NCBI GenBank assembly: GCA_003158495.1
Contig: PMJT01000171.1
Coordinates: forward strand, 1 to 7,867
Direction of reading: 5' to 3'
Length of the DNA stretch: 7,867 nucleotides
Source: Chloroflexota bacterium
Lineage (GTDB): Bacteria; Chloroflexota; Limnocylindria; Limnocylindrales; CSP1-4
Part shown: positions 5,181 to 7,867 of the stretch, one piece after another
Position numbering within the stretch: position 1 is the first letter of the stretch
Layout of the letters: each line of letters opens with the position of its first letter
Notes under the pieces: model-generated
What the model saw: only the letters and a program-made list of their open reading frames with translations
What the model was told of the DNA's origin: nothing
Databases searched by the model: none
Program-made: the position numbers and the translations under genes

Positions 5181-6839
5181 CTAACCCGCCAGATCGACCA
5201 GGGCGCCTTCGCGAACAAGGCGAAGCGCCGAGTCGATGTCGCTGCCCTGCATGCGATCCCGGTCGAGATGGGGCACGACCGATCGAATTCGAAGGTGGGC
5301 CTCCTGCACGCCGGCGCCGGGGCTGACCTTGAACCCTTCCGCACGGACGCGTTCGAGCCTGAAGTCGAGCGCCTGCGCACCCACCAGCAGCTCGAGGGCG
5401 ACTATTCGCTGAACGTTTGCCAGCACGGTCATCGCGTGCCGGGCCGAAATCGAACCCATGGAAACGTGGTCTTCCTGGTTGGCCGAGGTCGGGATCGAAT
5501 CGGCGCTGGCCGGGTGGGCGAGGACCTTGTTCTCCGAGGCAAGCGCGGCAGCCGTGTACTGGAGCAGCATCATGCCGGACTCGAGGCCGCTGCCCGACGA
5601 CAGGAAGGGCGGCAGGCCGCCGTTGAGCCGGGCGTCGACCATGAGCGCGATCCGGCGTTCCGAGATGGCACCCAGCTCAGAGATTGCCAGCTTGGCGAAG
5701 TCGAGCGCGAAGGCCACGGGCTCGCCGTGGAAGTTGCCGCCGCTGATGACGAGCCCGCCGCCGGTGGCAGCGGCGTCGGCGTCGGCCACTCCGCCGCCGG
5801 GGAAGACGAGCGGGTTGTCCGTGGCGGAGTTCAGCTCGATGTCCAGCACGCCGTCCAGGTAGCCGAGCGCGTCGCGGACCGCGCCGTGGACCTGCGGCAC
5901 GCAGCGCAGCGAGTACGGGTCCTGGACCTTGTGGATCGAGGCGTGGTGGCTGGTCATGAGCGTGGAATCGCGGAGCAGCCAGCGCAGCTCGGCGGCGACG
6001 GCGATCTGGCCGGGATGCGGGCGAGCGAGCTGGTACGCGGCCGCGTATGCCACGTCCGTGCCGAGCAGGGCCTCGCAAGAAATGGCGGCCGCGACGCTGG
6101 CGGTTCGCGCCAGGCGGTTTGCGTCGGCGGCCACGAGCGCGCCGATCGCGCTCATCATCTGGGTGCCGTTGAGGAGCGCCAGCCCCTCCTTGGCCTGCAG
6201 AACGATGGGCTCCAGCCCGGCCGTGGCGAGTGCGTCGGCGGCCGCAGTCCGTCGCCCCCCGACTTCGACGTGGCCCCGGCCGGTGAGGGGTAGCGCCAGG
6301 TGGGCAAGCGGCGCAAGGTCGCCCGACGCGCCCACGGAACCCTGCGAGGGCACGATCGGGTGGATGCCCAGGCGCAGGAAGTCGCAGATTCGGTCGATCA
6401 CGATTGGGCGGCAGCCGGAATGGCCGAGCGCCAGCGTGTTGGCCCGGAGCAGCAGCATTGCCCGCACGACGTCCCGCGGCAGCGGCTCGCCGACGCCCAC
6501 CGCATGTGAAACGAGCAGGTTCTCCTGGAGCCGGGCCGAGTCGGCCGGGTCGATGAAGGTCGTGGCCAGGTCGCCGAAGCCGGTCGTGACGCCGTACACG
6601 ATCTCGCCTGCTGACACGAGCCGCTCGATGACTTCACGCGCCTCGACGACGCGCGCCCTGGCCTCTTCGCCGAGCGACACGCGCCGTCCGCCGCGCGCTA
6701 CCGACTCGACGTCGGCGATGGACAGGTCCGCGCCGGTCAGCACAATCTCCGCCTCCGGGTCGAACGGCTGGCGCAGATAGTGAGATTCGGGCAGATGACG
6801 GTGGGGTCCGAGGTCCGGGGACCTGGGCGTGTCGCTCAC
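5181..6839 (-). CDS. hutH: Histidine ammonia-lyase
   Basis: First enzyme of histidine degradation: it removes ammonia from L-histidine to give trans-urocanate, in the cytoplasm, as a homotetramer. The 552-residue sequence carries the whole aromatic ammonia-lyase set. YGVTTGFG (82-89) contains the catalytic Tyr. GSVGASGDLAPLAHLAL (167-183) holds Ala171-Ser172-Gly173, which cyclise to the MIO electrophile. Also present are NGTQ (224-227), QDPYSLRCVPQVHG (306-319), NSATDNP (337-343), GGNFHGEP (367-374) and the SENKVLAHPASADSIPTSAN block. Ser111-His112 after the QENLLV segment is the pair expected in histidine rather than Phe/Tyr lyases. It is longer than the usual 500-510 residues because of an N-terminal extension of about 30 and a Gly/Ala-rich insert (about 347-363). 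The GTG at 6839 was chosen because TATCCT lies 6 nt upstream. In-frame codons further upstream resemble no HutH sequence. Confidence 0.97.
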   Translation of the reverse strand: MSDTPRSPDLGPHRHLPESHYLRQPFDPEAEIVLTGADLSIADVESVARGGRRVSLGEEARARVVEAREVIERLVSAGEIVYGVTTGFGDLATTFIDPADSARLQENLLVSHAVGVGEPLPRDVVRAMLLLRANTLALGHSGCRPIVIDRICDFLRLGIHPIVPSQGSVGASGDLAPLAHLALPLTGRGHVEVGGRRTAAADALATAGLEPIVLQAKEGLALLNGTQMMSAIGALVAADANRLARTASVAAAISCEALLGTDVAYAAAYQLARPHPGQIAVAAELRWLLRDSTLMTSHHASIHKVQDPYSLRCVPQVHGAVRDALGYLDGVLDIELNSATDNPLVFPGGGVADADAAATGGGLVISGGNFHGEPVAFALDFAKLAISELGAISERRIALMVDARLNGGLPPFLSSGSGLESGMMLLQYTAAALASENKVLAHPASADSIPTSANQEDHVSMGSISARHAMTVLANVQRIVALELLVGAQALDFRLERVRAEGFKVSPGAGVQEAHLRIRSVVPHLDRDRMQGSDIDSALRLVREGALVDLAG

Positions 6840-6845
6840 TCGTTG

Positions 6846-6851
6846 AGGATA
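6846..6851 (-). promoter_or_regulatory. Candidate -10 element of hutH (leaderless type)
   Basis: TATCCT on the minus strand fits TANNNT and ends 6 nt before the GTG start, with no ribosome binding site between. This places transcription initiation at or next to the start codon. No good -35 hexamer was found 17-18 nt further upstream. Confidence 0.5.
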
Positions 6852-7180
6852 GCAGGAGGTCAGGAGCTGGCCGGCGCTGCCTGGTCGCCGCATGTACGGA
6901 GTTAGGAACGTGCCAGTCCTAGTTCGTCCTGAGCGCGCGATGGCGCGCACGACGACACGGTCATGGGCGGCAGGCTCGGTCGCGGTCGACAACCTCAACG
7001 ACAGGTTGGTCTATAGGTGCCGTCGTATTCCATCCAAACCACGGTGTCGCCAACCAGCTGGGGCGGTTCGACGTGTTCGGGCACACCACGTTCTTAGCCT
7101 TCGCGCCATCGCCGGGAACTAGCCTCACGTGGCGGCACGCCGCGGAAGGGGCTGCAGACGGAGCGGGGGTGGCTCGGGTA

Positions 7181-7192
7181 TCCTGCGCAGGA
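7181..7192. promoter_or_regulatory. 12-bp perfect palindrome upstream of dedA
   Basis: TCCTGCGCAGGA is perfectly self-complementary and lies 49 bp before the dedA start. It overlaps TATCCT (7179-7184), which could act as a -10 box for dedA. A palindrome over a promoter would suit a repressor operator, but one occurrence is weak evidence. Confidence 0.25.
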
Positions 7193-7241
7193 CTTGCGGG
7201 CGCCTTGGGCGTCGCGGCGTCACCCCAGATACGAGGGCCCG

Positions 7242-7867
7242 GTGCTCAGCTTCATCGATACGTCGATCATCCCGTTTCTCGACCACCTATATGCCACGGT
7301 CGGCTACCTCGGCGTCTTCCTGGCGATGGTCGCCGAGTCGACCATCGTTCCGATTCCGTCCGAGCTGATCCTTCCGTTCGCCGGATTCCTGGTCAGCGAC
7401 TCCACGAAGATCGAGCCGCTCACTCACAGCCCCTGGAACTTCTGGATCGTCGTCGTCATCGGCATCGCCGCCAACACGACCGGTTCGCTGTTCGGCTACG
7501 CACTGGGTGCGAAGCTGGGCCGGCCGTTCCTGGATCGATGGGGCAAGTACCTGCTTGTTCGACACCATGAGGTCGACCAGGCAGAACGCTTCTTCGCTCG
7601 CTGGGGCTCGCCGACGGCCTTCATCAGCCGCCTCCTGCCGGGCATTCGAACGGTCATCAGCTTCATCGCCGGCATCTCACACATGCCGATCCGCCGTTTC
7701 ACGATCTACTCGACGCTCGGCGCGATCCCGTGGACGATCGCGCTGGTCTACGCCGGGACCGTTCTGGGCAGCAACTGGGTCCAGATTCGAGACGACCTCA
7801 AGCCGTACGACAACGTCATCATCCTGGCCTGCGTGGTCGCGGTCGTCGGGTTCGTGATCTGGCGCCT
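7242..7867 (+). CDS. DedA family membrane protein, C-terminus beyond window
   Basis: The first 208 residues of a multi-pass inner-membrane protein of the DedA (SNARE-associated/VTT) family, cut by the right edge near its normal end. Family marks are clear. AESTIVPIPSELILPFAGFL (31-50) carries the E-x-x-x-P-x-P-S-E signature. FISRLLPGIRTVISFIAGIS (127-146), followed by HMPIRRF, is the second re-entrant region with the conserved Arg-x-x-Pro-x-x-Arg pattern. Hydrophobic stretches at about 68-88, 156-176 and 191-207 are further membrane segments. DedA proteins maintain membrane homeostasis, and several members are linked to recycling of undecaprenyl phosphate or phospholipid. Which lipid applies here is unknown. 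The GTG at 7242 was chosen because translation from it gives the typical LSFID-type N-terminus and GAGG at 7233-7236 lies 5 nt upstream. It is divergent from hutH and not obviously related to histidine use. Confidence 0.94.
   Translation, partial: MLSFIDTSIIPFLDHLYATVGYLGVFLAMVAESTIVPIPSELILPFAGFLVSDSTKIEPLTHSPWNFWIVVVIGIAANTTGSLFGYALGAKLGRPFLDRWGKYLLVRHHEVDQAERFFARWGSPTAFISRLLPGIRTVISFIAGISHMPIRRFTIYSTLGAIPWTIALVYAGTVLGSNWVQIRDDLKPYDNVIILACVVAVVGFVIWR

Larger units (their letters stand above)
6840..7241. other. 402-bp divergent intergenic region between hutH and dedA
   Basis: No gene is supported here; the short open frames have arbitrary Arg-rich translations. The hutH promoter candidate lies at the left end. 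Local inverted repeats are GCGCGC at 6933-6938 and 6943-6948 (4-nt loop), and CAACCT (6990-6995) with AGGTTG (7003-7008, 7-nt loop). The part around 7005-7060 is visibly less GC-rich than its surroundings. Near the right end lie a TATCCT at 7179-7184 and an overlapping 12-bp palindrome. A tRNA was sought and not found. Confidence 0.55.

Noticed and set aside
5268..6293. Long plus-strand open frame (341 codons) opposite hutH
   Set aside because: The opposite strand encodes the full histidine ammonia-lyase motif set; this frame has only arbitrary Arg/Gly/Val-rich sequence.
7051..7085. GGTTCGA-containing stretch resembling a tRNA T-arm
   Set aside because: The flanking bases do not form a T-stem, and no acceptor, D or anticodon arms can be folded around it.
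7073..7570. Open frame of 165 codons overlapping the dedA start
   Set aside because: It is out of frame with clear DedA motifs and has no conserved pattern of its own.

Overview
This is a GC-rich bacterial chromosomal window, roughly two-thirds G+C by eye. It carries two histidine-degradation genes among general housekeeping and uncharacterised genes. There are no transposases, phage genes, CRISPR arrays, rRNA or convincing tRNA genes. Codon use strongly favours G/C at third positions in every called gene. Several genes have a TANNNT hexamer 6-8 nt before the start codon and no Shine-Dalgarno, the layout of leaderless transcripts. Together these features suggest a soil- or freshwater-type Chloroflexota or Actinomycetota organism. 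That placement is an inference and cannot be fixed from this window.

Left part (1-2708, minus strand): three co-directional genes, read from right to left. A GNAT-fold protein with a five-copy NPF repeat linker (1902-2708) is followed 10 bp later by a small secreted lipoprotein (1256-1891). After a 116-bp gap with two small hairpins comes urocanate hydratase hutU (from 1139, running off the left edge). hutU has a clear GGAGG ribosome binding site before a GTG start.

Middle (2709-5145, plus strand): an 81-bp divergent intergenic region separates the GNAT gene from a 12-helix-type MFS transporter (2790-4115). A 220-bp spacer with inverted repeats follows, then a HEAT-repeat protein (4336-5145).

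Right part: histidine ammonia-lyase hutH (5181-6839, minus) lies tail-to-tail with the HEAT gene, 35 bp apart. A perfect 14-bp tandem duplication covers the HEAT stop codon. A 402-bp gene-poor gap (6840-7241) then leads to a DedA-family membrane protein (7242 onward, plus), cut by the right edge.

Functionally, HutH converts L-histidine to urocanate plus ammonia, and HutU hydrates urocanate to imidazolonepropionate. They are the first two steps of one pathway, yet five kilobases and four unrelated genes lie between their starts. The later hut genes may lie left of the window. No unmistakable new system is present. The most unusual items are the NPF-repeat GNAT protein with its lipoprotein partner, the leaderless-type promoters, and the hairpins ahead of hutU.
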